Source: Corynespora cassiicola
Taxonomy: Eukaryota; Ascomycota; Dothideomycetes; Pleosporales; Corynesporascaceae
Assembly (NCBI GenBank): GCA_022059125.1
Contig: JAEUWY010000008.1
Location: forward strand, 1,054,001-1,118,000
DNA: 64,000 bases
Reading direction: 5' to 3'
Part shown: positions 24,117 through 35,974 of the stretch, piece after piece
How the letters are laid out: every line of letters begins with the position of its first letter
How positions within the stretch are numbered: position 1 is the first letter of the stretch
Made by a program: the position numbers and the translations under genes
The notes under the pieces: generated by a model
Seen by the model: the letters and a program-made list of their open reading frames with translations, nothing else
Database searches by the model: none
Told to the model about the DNA's origin: nothing

Positions 24117-25334
24117 ATGCCACTTCAAGGTGCTGCCGCGGCCGCCGATGCCGAAGACGACGACCCAGCAGCGCGAGGAGCGTACACCGTCGCGCCGACT
24201 TCCTCTCTCACACAGCCGCAGCAGCAGGAGCAGCACCGCAGGCCCAACGACGAGGACGACGACGACGTCAGGTGCAAGGCCTGCCGCCGGACGCTCAGCG
24301 CGGTTTCACCAGCGGGCGCGCCAGAGCCATGCGAGCCCGCCGCCCCCGCCGCCGCCGCGGTTGCGGTGGCCGCTGTTGTCACCCAACAGGGCCAGGAGCA
24401 TGAGGCATGCGCCGCGTGCCGGGCGTTCGAGGCGCTGTGCGCGGGCGTCGACGAGGCCGACGCGCGGTGGGAGGAGCTCAAGGGCAGGCGGCCCACGCAC
24501 GGGGGGCGCCAGATGGCGCTCGCAGCGCACAAGCGCGCGCGCATGGAACTCAGTAACTTTTTGCTGCGGGTGGAGGGCAGCGAGCTGGACGAAGGGGAGG
24601 AAGGGCCGGCGCGTGAGGGCACGGCGTGGGAGAGACTTTTGCATTACGACGACGATGCGCTCGACGGCGGCGGCGGCGGCGGCGGCGGCGGCAGGACGAG
24701 TAGCGGTGCTGGTGCTGATGCTGGTCACGCTGCCCTCACCATACTCCCCCCCTACTCGACTTCGACTCCCAGCGCTGCCCCTCAAACTTTGCCCAAACGA
24801 TCCCTCTCCCTCCTCTCCCCTCTCTCCCCTTCCTTCGACCATTCTTCGCACCCCCCAAAGCGCCAGAGGAAAGAAGACGACCCCCGTGCCCGCCGCCTCA
24901 CCTTCCACCCCTCCGTCGTATTCCGCCCCCAGACCGACTACAGGCCCTCGGAGGCCTTCCAGCGCACAGACAAGCAAAACTATGTCCCCGGGCGCAACGC
25001 GCCCGGCCCCGCCGCCGATGGAGCGCCCTCCGCCTTCCTGGATACGAGTGGCCACTCGCTCGGCGCGTCGAGGTTCTATCTGCAAAAGAAGACCAAGAAG
25101 GGGTGGGTTAGTACGGCGCAGGCCGAGGAGGAGGATCGGGTGTTTGCTGGGCTCGGGGAGGGGGGAGAGGGGGGAGAGGAAGGGACTAGTGGGCATGCGG
25201 TGGGTGAACGAGTTCCTCCTGTGCATGGGGAGCGAGATGGTGCAAAGGCTGGTGCTGAGAAACCGAAGGGAGTGGGTTTGGAGACGGGAAGTGATGTTTT
25301 GAATGAGCGAAAGCAGACTTTGGGAGATGAGTGA
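24117..25334 (+). CDS. Low-complexity protein of unknown function
   Basis: A single open frame of 405 aa starting at the first ATG. I do not recognise the family. Two CxxC pairs (CKACRR, then CAACRAFEALC about 70 residues later) lie in the N-terminal third, separated by an Ala/Pro run. Poly-Gly follows near residue 190. A basic PPKRQRKEDD patch near the middle could be a nuclear signal. The best protein-like segment is RRLTFHPSVVFRPQTDYRP through GHSLGASRFYLQKKTKKGW in the C-terminal half. Another plus-strand frame is also open for 390 codons, caused by high G+C, but it is only Arg/Ser/Pro-rich, so I prefer this one. Confidence 0.55.
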   Translation: MPLQGAAAAADAEDDDPAARGAYTVAPTSSLTQPQQQEQHRRPNDEDDDDVRCKACRRTLSAVSPAGAPEPCEPAAPAAAAVAVAAVVTQQGQEHEACAACRAFEALCAGVDEADARWEELKGRRPTHGGRQMALAAHKRARMELSNFLLRVEGSELDEGEEGPAREGTAWERLLHYDDDALDGGGGGGGGGRTSSGAGADAGHAALTILPPYSTSTPSAAPQTLPKRSLSLLSPLSPSFDHSSHPPKRQRKEDDPRARRLTFHPSVVFRPQTDYRPSEAFQRTDKQNYVPGRNAPGPAADGAPSAFLDTSGHSLGASRFYLQKKTKKGWVSTAQAEEEDRVFAGLGEGGEGGEEGTSGHAVGERVPPVHGERDGAKAGAEKPKGVGLETGSDVLNERKQTLGDE

Positions 25335-25888
25335 CTTGATACCCATGGACAGATACGATGGTCGGTGTGTCCTGACGACGTGTATGAAGATTTGATAATG
25401 TTGAGATGAAAACAATCAAACTTGTCTCAAACCATGTTATGCCCATAAACCCCCATATGAACGTGTAGCTGGCTCTGCCAGAGCTGGTGCTTGCATATCA
25501 TGTGAGGGTCCATCATCTTCACAGTCGCATCAACAGACCACTGCATATACCAGTTGTTTTTTTTAAAGGGAGCATCTCCAGCCTGGGTTTCCACCTCAGC
25601 TTTACCCGCCATTCTTTAAGCCGTCCATCTATTGCAAGTACATACTGTTATGTGGTATCTCTTCTCGCTTCCTCCTCGCAATGTGCTGCAACTACCAATG
25701 AATCATCTGTGTACACATGCCAATATAGAAACTCGGGCATACTCAATGCTCATGCTGTCTTTTTGTTCTTTAAATCTTTGCTTCGCCATCCGAAGTGAAA
25801 AATCATCCACCATCTGTTGTGCTGTGAATATAGCTGTATGCGAGAGGAAAGTCATCGTTGATATGGAGCCAGCGCTCCGGTTCGTCTG
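25335..25888. other. Convergent intergenic region
   Basis: About 550 bp between the 3' ends of two convergent genes. It holds no gene that I can support and presumably carries both 3' UTRs. Confidence 0.5.
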
Positions 25889-28800
25889 CTAATCCGAACG
25901 AGGCGGTCGTTCATTCAGAAACTCTGGAAAATCCCCCGTCAGAAAATCGTCCATTGCGAGGGGTAGAGGGTTCTCCTGGTCAAAGGTAGTGACAAAGAGG
26001 TTTGGTAAGGTAAATTGACCTGAAACGGGAGACGCGAACAAGTCTGGGAAGTTCAGGATCGGGTCCGCTGCATGCCCAAATCCAGGGCGTGTTGGGTCCA
26101 TGGGCTCTGCACCTTGCTGGTAGAATTCCATATAAGAGTATTCATGGGCGTATACCTGACTGCCAGCTGCAGATTGCTCGGGGTCACCGCTGTTTTGTGT
26201 TTTCCATACGGGATGGGACCGTGCAACGTCGGCAGCAGCGTCTTCTTCCACCAGGTCGGAGATGTCCTTGTCAAGAATTAGCCTCAAGGGCGATATGATC
26301 ATTCAAGGTGGATAGACATGACATACAATATTGATCCGAGCGGCCTGCTTCTTCAAGATATCAAAAGCGATACTATAGGCGCGTCTAGCCATCGCGCTGT
26401 TGGCTCTCATTATTCGTAGCCACCGTACAAGTTTTTTGAGCGACGGAATTACGTCTGATCGATCTCGAGGGAAACGAATCCACTCATAGGATATTTCAAG
26501 CATCAGCACTGTAAGTCCTTGCATTCTGCGCACATGTCAGGTCAACATCTAGCGAGGTCGTTTCTGTGGAAACTCACATGATGTGGACCATTGACCACCA
26601 GGGTTTCTTCTCGTAGATATCCTAGTCAAGCCTTGCATTTAGCGTTTGCAGCGTAATATGCGAGCAAAGGTAACGGTGCACGATGTATTCCGAGATGCAC
26701 TTAATGCTTCCTAAGGTGCTTCAAATCGGTGGCCAACTTACCTTGACTTTATCCAAGCCTAGTCCGTCTGGCAAGAGAACAGAGATGGCTCTTGCAGAAT
26801 CGACGCACGTCGCTGCAGTCCTCTGGTTGAAGTCGTTAGAGCTCTGCGTCTGGTTATGTATGCGGCGATCGAGGCGACAAAGGCAAGGTCGACTAATCAA
26901 TATCTTGGTGGTGAGATCTTGAGGTTGAAATGGTAAGTAATGATACTAGCTAGGGCGTCCTGTTTGGTAGGCGAAGAAAGCGCGAGTGAAAATGGATGGA
27001 GAGGGAGGAAAGGTAATAAAATGATTGATGAGCATGTATACATACATTGAATCTCGAGAATATTTCTTTCACGTTGATACCGTTGATCTTCACGATTGCA
27101 AGAGAGGAACTGAAAGCCTTGTGGTAACGTGCTAGCCCAACACTCAACTTCCTCCAGCAGCTCAGCAATGAGTTGCTGGAGCGATTCCCAAGATTTCGAT
27201 GCCAGGGTGGGAGTGTAAAGCCACGAGAGAACATTTTGGGTGATTTGGCCAATTTTGACCATGCTTGCAATGAAAGTGCCAGAGTTCGCTGGCTGGTGCG
27301 TCGATCCTAGAGATGTGGTAGAAACACCCCTAGAGGATGGACCGGACGTGTTGCCAGACAATGAAGTGTTATTTCGATTACCAAACCGGGACAGAATAAT
27401 GGCATCCTCGATATCTTCTGTATCGAGAGGTAAAGGTAGAGGTACAGAACAGTACATCTCCCCACCCACCTTTGGTGCAGAATTAGCTTGAATTTGGAGC
27501 AAAGTTGGCGCATCGTATAACTTACCCCGGGCCGACCAGTGATGGCCGACAACATTTGCTCGACTGTATAAAGCCCCCACCAGATTCGAGAGTACAGTTC
27601 CTTCTTGGATGGGGTTGCGGAGCGGTCTTCGTTCCGCAAATGCAAGCCTAGAGAATACCCAAAACGTAGTGCCATTCCGGAAAGCACCCAGGATCGATTA
27701 ACGTGCCCAATAGATAAATAATATATTGCAAGCAATCCGGTGATTTGCAACTGAGGAAGATCGGGATGGGAGAACCACCTGGGTGAAAAAAATAAATAAG
27801 TTCCATTGCACCGAGAGTATGCAAACCGTCAAAAGACTTACCATGGATCCTTGAGACTCAGCTTCCATGCACGTGAATGGTAGATAAGATGGTTCCTATC
27901 TGCAGGCAGTCAGCAACGGCTTTTGAGAGAAAGGCGTTCTACCGTACCGTCCGTCTGCCATTCAGCTTCTATAAGATGTAAATAGACGGAACCAATGGCA
28001 AATACCAAATTCAACATTGCTTGCAGCTTCCGGGGAAGCTTGTAGGGCATGTCTCGACCAACTGCAGCATAGTAGTGGTAAAAGTGGCCGGTAATACTCT
28101 TCTTGGCCAAGACAGGGAAGGAGTCATGGATACTCTCCATGTATAGTCTGAATAGCGGCTCGGCAGTCTCGAATGGAGGCAGCTCATACGGATCGACCTC
28201 GAAATCGAGATCGAATGGTTCATCATCCAGGAAGAAGCTCAAAGAGCTGGTGGATACCCGTGGCACAGGATTTCTCTCTTTCCGACGTTGCATTGCATCT
28301 CGGCGCATAGCATCTGCTTCCTCGGTTTCCCCAGGCGGACCGTAAGGGCCGGCAAGCGAACTCTCTTTGTTGTCACGACTATTGTCGGCATCATGACGTA
28401 ACTTTCGCAGCCATTGGATCTCGGAGTTTTTGCCTAGAAAGCCCGTGGCGCGGGTTTCCTCGTTCCGCATGATATCTTCATCCATAGCATCGAGGTCCTC
28501 ATTCGAGCCCACCTCGGCCGAGACGTTGGCTTCGCCTCGTTCGTCTTCTTCGTCTGGTTTCTGTTTGTCTGGGGGTTTTTGTACGGCGGCGGCGGCATCG
28601 GCGATGTCGTCCATAACCTTGAAATGTAAGTTTCTGCACGATGGGTTTTTTTTCTCGAACGCCAAAAACACACATTGCTAAGCATTTCCTCAATCTGCTG
28701 CTTGTCCTCGGCACCGACGCGATCTCGAAGCCTCTGCAACAATCCGGCCATGTCCTGGTTTTGCGTCGTGGCTCTACAGCTTGTCAGATAGTGGGTCCTC

Positions 28801-29080
28801 TGCTAGGAAAGCCGAAGCCATCAACTGACGTCTTGAGTCTGTCCTTTCTGCTTGAGACATATACACATGGTTGGACATTCTCGCTGCAATTGGAGCACAC
28901 GGGGTGCGCCCCATTGCATTTGATCTTGCGAGTCCTGCAGCCCAAGCACGCTCTGCTCACTCTGTTTTGCCGGCTCGCGGCGGGTTTGGAAGGAGGGTCG
29001 TCACGTCTGCCAAGGCGAGGGATGGCGACTTTTTGGGGGCCTCTAGAGCCAGGCGCCGGAGGTTGATGATGATGGGACAT
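25889..29080 (-). CDS. Zn2Cys6 / fungal_trans transcription factor
   Basis: Ten exons join in frame: 29080-28830, 28773-28674, 28617-27948, 27899-27842, 27778-27526, 27469-27046, 26917-26742, 26621-26578, 26525-26327 and 26266-25889, giving 850 aa. The zinc cluster has Cys at 45, 48, 55, 62, 65 and 72, preceded by a basic N-terminus. A short coiled segment (MAGLLQRLRDRVGAEDKQQIEEML) follows. An acidic linker leads to the fungal_trans domain: PLFRLYMESIHDSFPVL, LQITGLLAIYYLSIGHVNRSW, LGLHLRNED, RIWWGLYTVEQMLSAITGRPG and KILISRPCL. The tail after the last intron is acidic and aromatic, suitable for activation. It is a nuclear regulator of unknown targets. The divergent neighbour CAB2 shares its promoter interval. 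The upstream in-frame Met codons were passed over for the first one giving a compact N-terminus. Confidence 0.92.
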
Positions 29081-29776
29081 TGGGTGCACTCGGCTCAATG
29101 GATGCACTCGCAAAGAACAAGGGGGTTTAGATGTGTGCTGCACCTGGGGATATATTTCGTCATGTGCAGAGGCAACAGCTATCAGTGGGATGAAGAGCTT
29201 TCAGCAAAAGGTGGACCTAGTAGCCACGCCTGGGCCTGTAGCGAACCCATAGACGCGGTTGTGCTTTTGGATGCTCCTGCGCTGCAATCGAGGCGTCCAT
29301 GTCGCTCACCCGCCGGGATATTGAGAGGCTCATGTGTATGGATGGAATGCTACCCGAGGTGAGCTGGCACGATTGGATTAACAGAATGCCCTAGGCTCGA
29401 GTGGCCCGGGAATCGAAGCCGCATCGCACACGGGCCTTTGCCACCAGATCGACGATGGTTCAGGCCTGAGACATCGGCAGGGCAAGCCGTGGACCCTGGG
29501 GCGGGCCTACTGTGCCCGGTCAGAACCATTATAGCAACATGATGAAAGATAGCGTGGGAATATGTAAGTGGCGATGTGGCGATGTGGCTCTGCTGGAGGG
29601 CGATGAGCTTGCAGTCGGAAGTCGGAACTTGGAACCACCATGTAATCACGTGATGCAGCCCGCCAGTCCCGCCCATGGACCCCACCATCCGACCTCGGGA
29701 CATTTGGCTGATGGGCAGTTCATCCCCCGCCTGCACTTCATGTCAACCCCTTGATTGCACGCACTGGCATGCCACC
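29081..29776. promoter_or_regulatory. Bidirectional promoter, Zn2Cys6 factor and CAB2
   Basis: About 700 bp between divergent starts. TCACGTGA at 29646-29653, about 125 bp before the CAB2 start, is an E-box core of the same type as the one in front of POB3. No gene is seen inside. Confidence 0.45.
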
Positions 29777-30907
29777 ATGGCCGACGGTAGCGCCCAGCAG
29801 GCTGAGAGCCACTACTTCACCCACAATCCCCCGCCCAAGGACCTCCAGGCCAATGTCACCCTTGCCCGCGAGTTCATCGGGCGTCATGCCGGCGCGGGCC
29901 GGCGCGTCGTCCTGGTCACCTCCGGAGGCACCACGGTGCCGCTCGAGACGCAGACGGTGCGCTACATAGACAACTTCAGTGCCGGGACGCGCGGAGCCAC
30001 CAGTGCCGAGTACTTTCTCGCCCAGGGCTATGCCGTCATATTCCTGCACCGCCAATTCTCCCTCCTCCCGTACTCGCGCCACTACTCGCACAATACGCGC
30101 TCGTTCCTGGACTTCATGAAGGAAGAAGACGGCCGCGTTGTCGTCGATGAACAGCACCAGGAGCAGATGGTACGCGTCCTGCGCCAGTACGACGAGGTCA
30201 AGCGCGAGAACAAGCTTCTGATCTTGTCCTTCGTGACCATCTCCGAGTACCTTTGGGACCTGCGTGAGGTCGCCAAGCTCATGCAGCCGCTGGGTCCGAG
30301 TGCCATGTTTTATCTTGCTGCAGCCGTGTCTGATTTTTTCGTGCCCCACGACCGCATGGTTGAGCACAAGATCCAATCAAATGAGGAATTCAGCCAGGGG
30401 CCCGAGGAGCAGTCCAATGCCGTCAAGCCAGCGGCCCGAACTGAAGGCCGCAGTCTGATTATCGATCTCGAGCCCGTACCCAAGTTTCTCAAGCAACTCG
30501 TTGATGGATGGGCACCTGAAGGCATGATTGTGAGCTTCAAGCTCGAGACAGATCCGTCCATACTTGTCAAGAAAGCCGATTATTCGCTAAGGAAGTACTC
30601 GCATCATCTGGTCATTGGCAACCTGCTCGCAACACGCAAATGGGAAGTCGTGTTCGTGTCAGCTCTCGAGGGCGAGAAGTGGATCCGCGTACCTCGCAAC
30701 CGCCGAACCAAAAGTTTCTCGGGTGTTGAATCTCTCGTTGGATCCGCTGACGCTCTCTCCAAGGACGAGACGGATAGTGCATCTGGCCCAGACCATGCAG
30801 TCCCGCAAGGCGAGCCCGCCGTCGAAATTGAATCCATCATTGTTCCTGAGATTGCAGAAATACACACCAAACTCATTCAGCAGGTGCGAGCAAAGAATGC
30901 GGCCTAG
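29777..30907 (+). CDS. CAB2: Phosphopantothenate-cysteine ligase
   Basis: One exon, 376 aa. It catalyses the second step of coenzyme A synthesis, joining cysteine to 4'-phosphopantothenate, in the cytosol. The nucleotide-binding N-terminal block [13 protein letters not shown] and the signature [13 protein letters not shown], then [14 protein letters not shown], are diagnostic of eukaryotic PPCS/Cab2. [11 protein letters not shown] and the late FKLETDP and VIGNLLATR blocks complete the fold. The start at 29777 lies in a perfect GCCACCATGG context; the frame is open further upstream but that sequence lacks family similarity. An acidic insertion (about [16 protein letters not shown]) precedes the [13 protein letters not shown] strand, as in fungal members. 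Confidence 0.95.
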   Translation: MADGSAQQAESHYFTHNPPPKDLQANVTLAREFIGRHAGAGRRVVLVTSGGTTVPLETQTVRYIDNFSAGTRGATSAEYFLAQGYAVIFLHRQFSLLPYSRHYSHNTRSFLDFMKEEDGRVVVDEQHQEQMVRVLRQYDEVKRENKLLILSFVTISEYLWDLREVAKLMQPLGPSAMFYLAAAVSDFFVPHDRMVEHKIQSNEEFSQGPEEQSNAVKPAARTEGRSLIIDLEPVPKFLKQLVDGWAPEGMIVSFKLETDPSILVKKADYSLRKYSHHLVIGNLLATRKWEVVFVSALEGEKWIRVPRNRRTKSFSGVESLVGSADALSKDETDSASGPDHAVPQGEPAVEIESIIVPEIAEIHTKLIQQVRAKNAA

Positions 30908-31036
30908 TATGTCGGCTTTAGTCTGGCAAATCAGGATGCGCGTCAGCTGCATTCAATTTGTACATATACTATAGCGTGAGGCAACGAGCCGGTTCCTCTC
31001 CTTGTAGAATTCTGCTCTCCCATGGGAGTCCAGCAG

Positions 31037-33251
31037 CTACAGCATGATAACCTTCCATTGCGAGGCCGAATGTCGCAGTTTGGCCCCATACAGGATCAAA
31101 AGGACAGCCCCAATGCCGACTACACCGACAAAAATCCCAGCTTGGGTCCCGAAACAGTCAACATAACCCGCTTCTTCAACCCATGGGATAATTCCGTAGA
31201 GAAACCCAAATGCGACTATGTTTTTCAAGCCTTTGAGTCTTTTAGTCAAGTGCAGATGAATTTAGTGAAGTGCTTACCATTGACTAGCAACAGGGCGTCG
31301 GCATTTACGGGAAGGGCACAGTCACTGACATAGGCCATTGTGATGGTAGGGGTCTAGCGCACGCAGTGAGTGAATGAAAAAGACCAAGGGACGGAAATGA
31401 CTTACCGCGGTCAGGGCGACCGAGATCATTCCGTAGCCAAAGAATAGAGCCACCCAGTGAAGTGTTCTCTCAACCCCGTATCCGAACAAGATACAACCGG
31501 CTGACGTGAGGAGGAACGGGATTATAAGCATATGTAACCGACTCTCTGGTTCGAATATGCCGCGGTTCTTCTTCGTTCGCCATGCACACCAGATATCAAC
31601 GAGGTCGCCTATGTTTCGTTTAGTGGGGCAGAGGCAGGCAATGGTGATGGGGTCAACTCACCTCCAGCCCAGGAGCCGAACAAGTTGCCAAGAAGTCCAG
31701 GAATGTTGATCAACCCGTTAATTTGAGGCTTCCAATTGTACGGAGGTGCCTGCAAAACAAACGGATTCAAAATGTTCACGGCGACTACGATAACCAGCGA
31801 TATCGAATAACACAGAAATGAATAAACCACCGAAGGATATGCGATCATAGGGAATGGCCTGCAACATTGTCAGCGGTTTTTCATCGTCACTGCTGATTGG
31901 AACACTTGCCGGATGAACATTTTGACCAAGTTGGTTGGCGGAGTACCGGACCAAAGGCTCAAATCCTGTACGAATGTTTTCTTTGGGAGTTGCGGGGCAT
32001 TTTCTTCTGGTGTTGTTCGGATTGGGGTTACTTCAGCAGACGCAACCTTCTCAAGCTCGCCTTCGCTGTCCGAGGTAGGGGCACTTTGCTCCGTGATGAC
32101 AGTATCGCGGTCGTATCTCGTCTCTGGAACGAAAAGAAGAACCGCCACGAAATTGACCCCTACATCATTTTCAGCTTGTATCTTCCCGCGCCTACTCGGT
32201 ACCTACCAGTGAAGATGACCGCTATCCATTTGTGCCAACGCCATCCCAGTCCTTCGACGACGAACCCACAAATCAAAGGTCCAAGGGTATTTCCTCCGGC
32301 GATTGCATTCCTGCATCAATCGAATCAGCCACGGGTACGTTCCAGGATGAGTCAATGGCAGGCTAAACAACAAAAACGCGGGTTCGGCAAGGCGCCAGCC
32401 CTACAATCTCGACCATTTGCGGTCTCTTGCCGCGTTATATGTCGTCTTACTAGGCACGACGGACGTACAGCGCACATAAAGAAGGAACAGTGCTCACATG
32501 TAGATTCCCATCTTCTGGCCTCTCTCATGGAGAAAATAAAGATCCTAAAACATGTCTCAGTCACAATGTCTCAGTCGCCACGGCGTGCTCTTCCCAGCAA
32601 CCAGGTAAGGGATCGACCCTCGCGGTCTTGTATACGTACGTTTACGATTGCAGCACCAAGGGCCTCGGTGGAGGAGCCTGCGAATGCTGCGACGATGTTG
32701 GACCACAGCAGGCTCTCAAAACTGGCTGCGACAGCACCCCAGATGTAACACAGGCAGAGCAGAAGCGAAGCGAAGACGAAAACCGGACGTTTCCCAAAGT
32801 AATTGGCAAGTGGTACCCAGAAAAAATTGAAGGCGCCAAGAACGAGGATGGGCCAAAGAAGTAGGTGGCTGGTCTCAGTCATGCTCTTGTTGAATTCGAG
32901 GTGGAGGATGTAGAATGCTGGCGCCATTCCTCCGATGCCGTAGTTGGTCAGAAACGTGAATGCGCAGCTAACAAGACCGATTAGTGTGCCTGCACGCTTA
33001 GTCTATGTCTGCATAAACTTACACCGATGTGAAGGCTACATGCTTCTTCCACTTTGGCCATCGCAACGGATCGTTTGGGTCCGTGCTCGAAGGGGCCGGC
33101 ACGAGGACAATGTTGGTTGTTCCAGCTTCATCCTCGGTCGCTGGGCAAATGTTAGCCACCTGGTGCCTGAGGGGGTGGGGATAGTAGTACTTTGCTGCAG
33201 CTGCACAGTGCCTTCAGTCTGGTCTAACTCCTTGAGGGACGTGAAGTGCAT
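31037..33251 (-). CDS. MFS transporter
   Basis: Ten exons join in frame: 33251-33191, 33140-33023, 32967-32640, 32544-32498, 32310-32207, 32159-31910, 31858-31662, 31608-31406, 31353-31278 and 31230-31037, giving 525 aa. The N-terminus MHFTSLKELDQTEGT, then DPNDPLRWPKWKKHVAF, is a hallmark of fungal drug:H+ antiporter-like MFS permeases. The N-half includes NYGIGGMAPAFY and a YFGKRPVFVF loop, the family's loop 2-3 motif. A central acidic cytosolic loop separates the two bundles of helices, and the C-half holds GLINIPGLLGNLFGSW and ISVALTATPTITMAYVSD. The substrate is unknown. One intron (31859-31909) uses a GC donor, CG|GCAAGT. The 187-nt intron 32311-32497 is the longest. Confidence 0.93.
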
Positions 33252-34660
33252 CTTGGTGGCTCGATACACAATCAATTCGGATACGAAGACGAGACCCAGG
33301 ACCAGAACCAAGTGGTGTCGCCTGTCTTTTCTTGTGGAGGGTTCATCGAAGCAGCGTGTGGGGTTCACAAGATTTATCAGGCACGCGCAAGGCTCAATAA
33401 TGCCCCTTCAGCTCCCCGAACTACTGCAGTTTAATATACGTTTACGCCGTCGAGCGGGAGAGCCGAACAAGTCGGCCCCGCAATGCCCGGTTGCGGGTGC
33501 GAGGGACTGTCAAGCCACGCCCATACAGATCTTGCACTAGTTCTGAGTAGGCGAATGGCGATCTTAGGAACGTTGTTGGGGCTGCTATATCGTCTGCTTT
33601 TCCATGTCCGATAGGACGTTGTCTTGCCGTGGGTCAATGGAGGGCTACCCGTAGGTAGGCAGGGGCCTAGGTTCATTAGAGTTTGGTATCGCAGTGTTAT
33701 GCGCGATGCGCTTTGGTCTTTGGCGGCCCCCTACTCTACTCCCGAAGCCGACCAAGGCCAGCGTAATCGGACGTAATCGGACTCGCACGCAACATGGTAC
33801 GGTTTTTTCCCCCCCCCGTCATCACTTGTCTCGCTTCTCCAGCAAAAGGCCTGCAGCGACAAAACACGTCTCATCTCTATTGTTATTTGTGCTTTTATTC
33901 ATTGCCCCTGTGGGAGGATGGGGAAAGTTACATTCCTGTAGCATGCTGTGCGACGGCAACTTGGCCCAGCGATACGCTCCCCACGCTGCACAAATGCCTT
34001 GCGTGTGTTGCAGTCTTCTTCCGACATTCGATGGCGCTTCGGCTTCTGCGCATCATGGTCTAATGCCTTGAGTTTCTGGTGCAGAAAAGCATGTTATGCA
34101 TGGCCAGGAAAAAACGACAGCGCCATGTTTGAGAACGTCACTCGACAGACGCCGCCTACACCATTCGACCCTCACGGCATCTGACTGACAGCCATCCCTT
34201 GCTCAGGTCTACTTGCCTGGTTTCTTCCTCTTTAGGGCGCAAGCGACGCCTTTTGCTCAGGTTACTCGAGCGCCGATTGGATAGCGCAGAGGTGCGGCAT
34301 AGCGACTAAGTCCAAATACAGGTGCATGGGCGCAGAGGCCCATGATCTGGAAAAGTCGACAGAACCGGGGATCAGGGTCGATGTGACGTCCAGCCCTGGC
34401 AATTCCAGATATTCCGACCAGCCTCCTCTGACGTCCAGATCGGGCTCATCCTCGTTGATTCATAAACAATGTGTCTCACCCCCTAGAGGGAGCCTGTTCG
34501 GGCCCGCGCATGTAAATATCGTCTTAGTGCCGACGCATCGAAATCTTATCGAAGCCGAGTCGACAGCCCCTCCTCATTACTCTCACTTCTTCTCTGCTTA
34601 CACTCGTTGATTCTCGCTTCCCGCACTGTTCGCTCCCTACCCTGTTCGTCCGTCTTGAAG
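33252..34660. other. Divergent intergenic region
   Basis: About 1.4 kb between the MFS gene (-) and a low-complexity gene (+). Short open frames only. A poly-C run stands near 33,810. The 100 bp before 34,661 are pyrimidine-rich (CTCATTACTCTCACTTC) and are probably a leader. I see no further gene. Confidence 0.45.
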
Positions 34661-35465
34661 ATGGCTTCGACGATTGCATTCGCTCCACACCAATCATCTC
34701 CACTCGCTAGAACCACCTCACCATTCAAAGATCCGCGCGCACCGCCCAGCACCCCGCGAGATACTGCAAAAATCTGGGACGAGTATGAAAGAAGAGCAGT
34801 CGAGAATGCAAGGAGGCGAGAAACGACCTGCACGACCAGCAGCAGTTCGCTGCAAGGCGCTTCCCGCCGCATCTCCAACGGCACCGTCATGGACATCATC
34901 CGCAGCTACGACCCTCACTCCTCCCCACGCCTACTCCAGGGGAGCCCAACCCTCGGCTCCGACCCAGCCTTCCCAACCACGGTCGCCACCTGCAAGACAT
35001 GCAAAGAGCCCATCACCTCCGCCTCGGGAATCTGCGCAAAGTGCAAGAAGACCATCGTGTTCGCTCGTTCCTCGGAAGACGGCCCTCACCACTACCACCA
35101 CCACCAGCCTCACCCCCCGCCGTCACTGCTCCTCCGCCCCACGACCCCGGAACAGCCTTGCACGGATGATGCACCGCAGCCAAAGAAGAGCACCTCAGCG
35201 CCCCCCTCCCCGAAGCGCAAATCCCTAGCACCCCCCATCCGCCTCTCCTCCCTGCACCCCCCCGACCCCCTCCGTCCCCGCAAATCCTCCCTCACAGACC
35301 CAAACGACCCTTTTTTGCGCTTGCAAACCGCGCGGCCGCGGTACACGCTGCCGCCCTTGTCCGCCGCAGCGCTGGGCCCGATATCCGCACCCGTACCAGC
35401 ACCAGCGCCAGCGCCAGCGTCTGCACCAGCCACGGTCGCCGCATCTGCGTCGGAACTTGGCACTC

Positions 35466-35503
<38 letters not shown>

Positions 35504-35974
35504 CCGCCCCCTACTGCATCGACAGCACACTCGCGCTCAGCGTCCATCTCTACGCCTACGTCTGCTCTCCATCCGCGGCACCCCAGCGCCACGCCCTCGG
35601 AACTCTCGGCGCTGTCGCCGTACTCTTCGCCCACCACCACGGATAGCAGCACGACGGCGGCGACGACGGCGCGGTCCAGCGCTGCGCTGATGGGGGGCGG
35701 GGGCGGGGCGCAGAGGAGCCATCACCGCGCGAGCGCGAGTGCGAGTCTGGCGCTGCAGCGTACGACTGTGTCTGCGTGGGATGATTGGGATAGTGGGGAG
35801 GAAGGTGAGGGAGGTGAGAAGGTTGGGTTGGTGGGGTATTGGAGGGGGAGGAGGTGGAGGGGGAGTTTCATGGGGCAGCAAGGGCAGCCGCAAGGGCAGG
35901 GGGAGAGGAGGAGGAGGGGGTCGGGGAGGGGGAGGTTTGTGAGGGTTATTAGTTGTGGGTGTAAGGATGAGTAG
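34661..35974 (+). CDS. Low-complexity protein with a zinc-ribbon-like motif
   Basis: One open frame of 437 aa; I do not recognise the family. The N-terminal third looks like real protein: PPSTPRDTAKIWDEYERRAVENARRR, a SNGTVMDIIRSY segment, then CKTCKEP-x9-CAKCKK, a compact C-x2-C-x11-C-x2-C zinc-ribbon-like motif. The rest is Pro/Ser/Thr-rich with repeats: APAPAPA near residue 250, a ten-residue Thr run encoded by an ACG array at 35,470-35,497, and later Gly and Arg/Gly tracts. The start was chosen at the first ATG. It may be a disordered scaffold or regulatory protein; the C-terminal 60 residues could be compositional read-through. Confidence 0.5.

Noticed and set aside
24130..25302. Alternative 390-codon frame overlapping the low-complexity gene
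   Set aside because: It is almost only Arg, Ser and Pro from high G+C, without any coherent segment.
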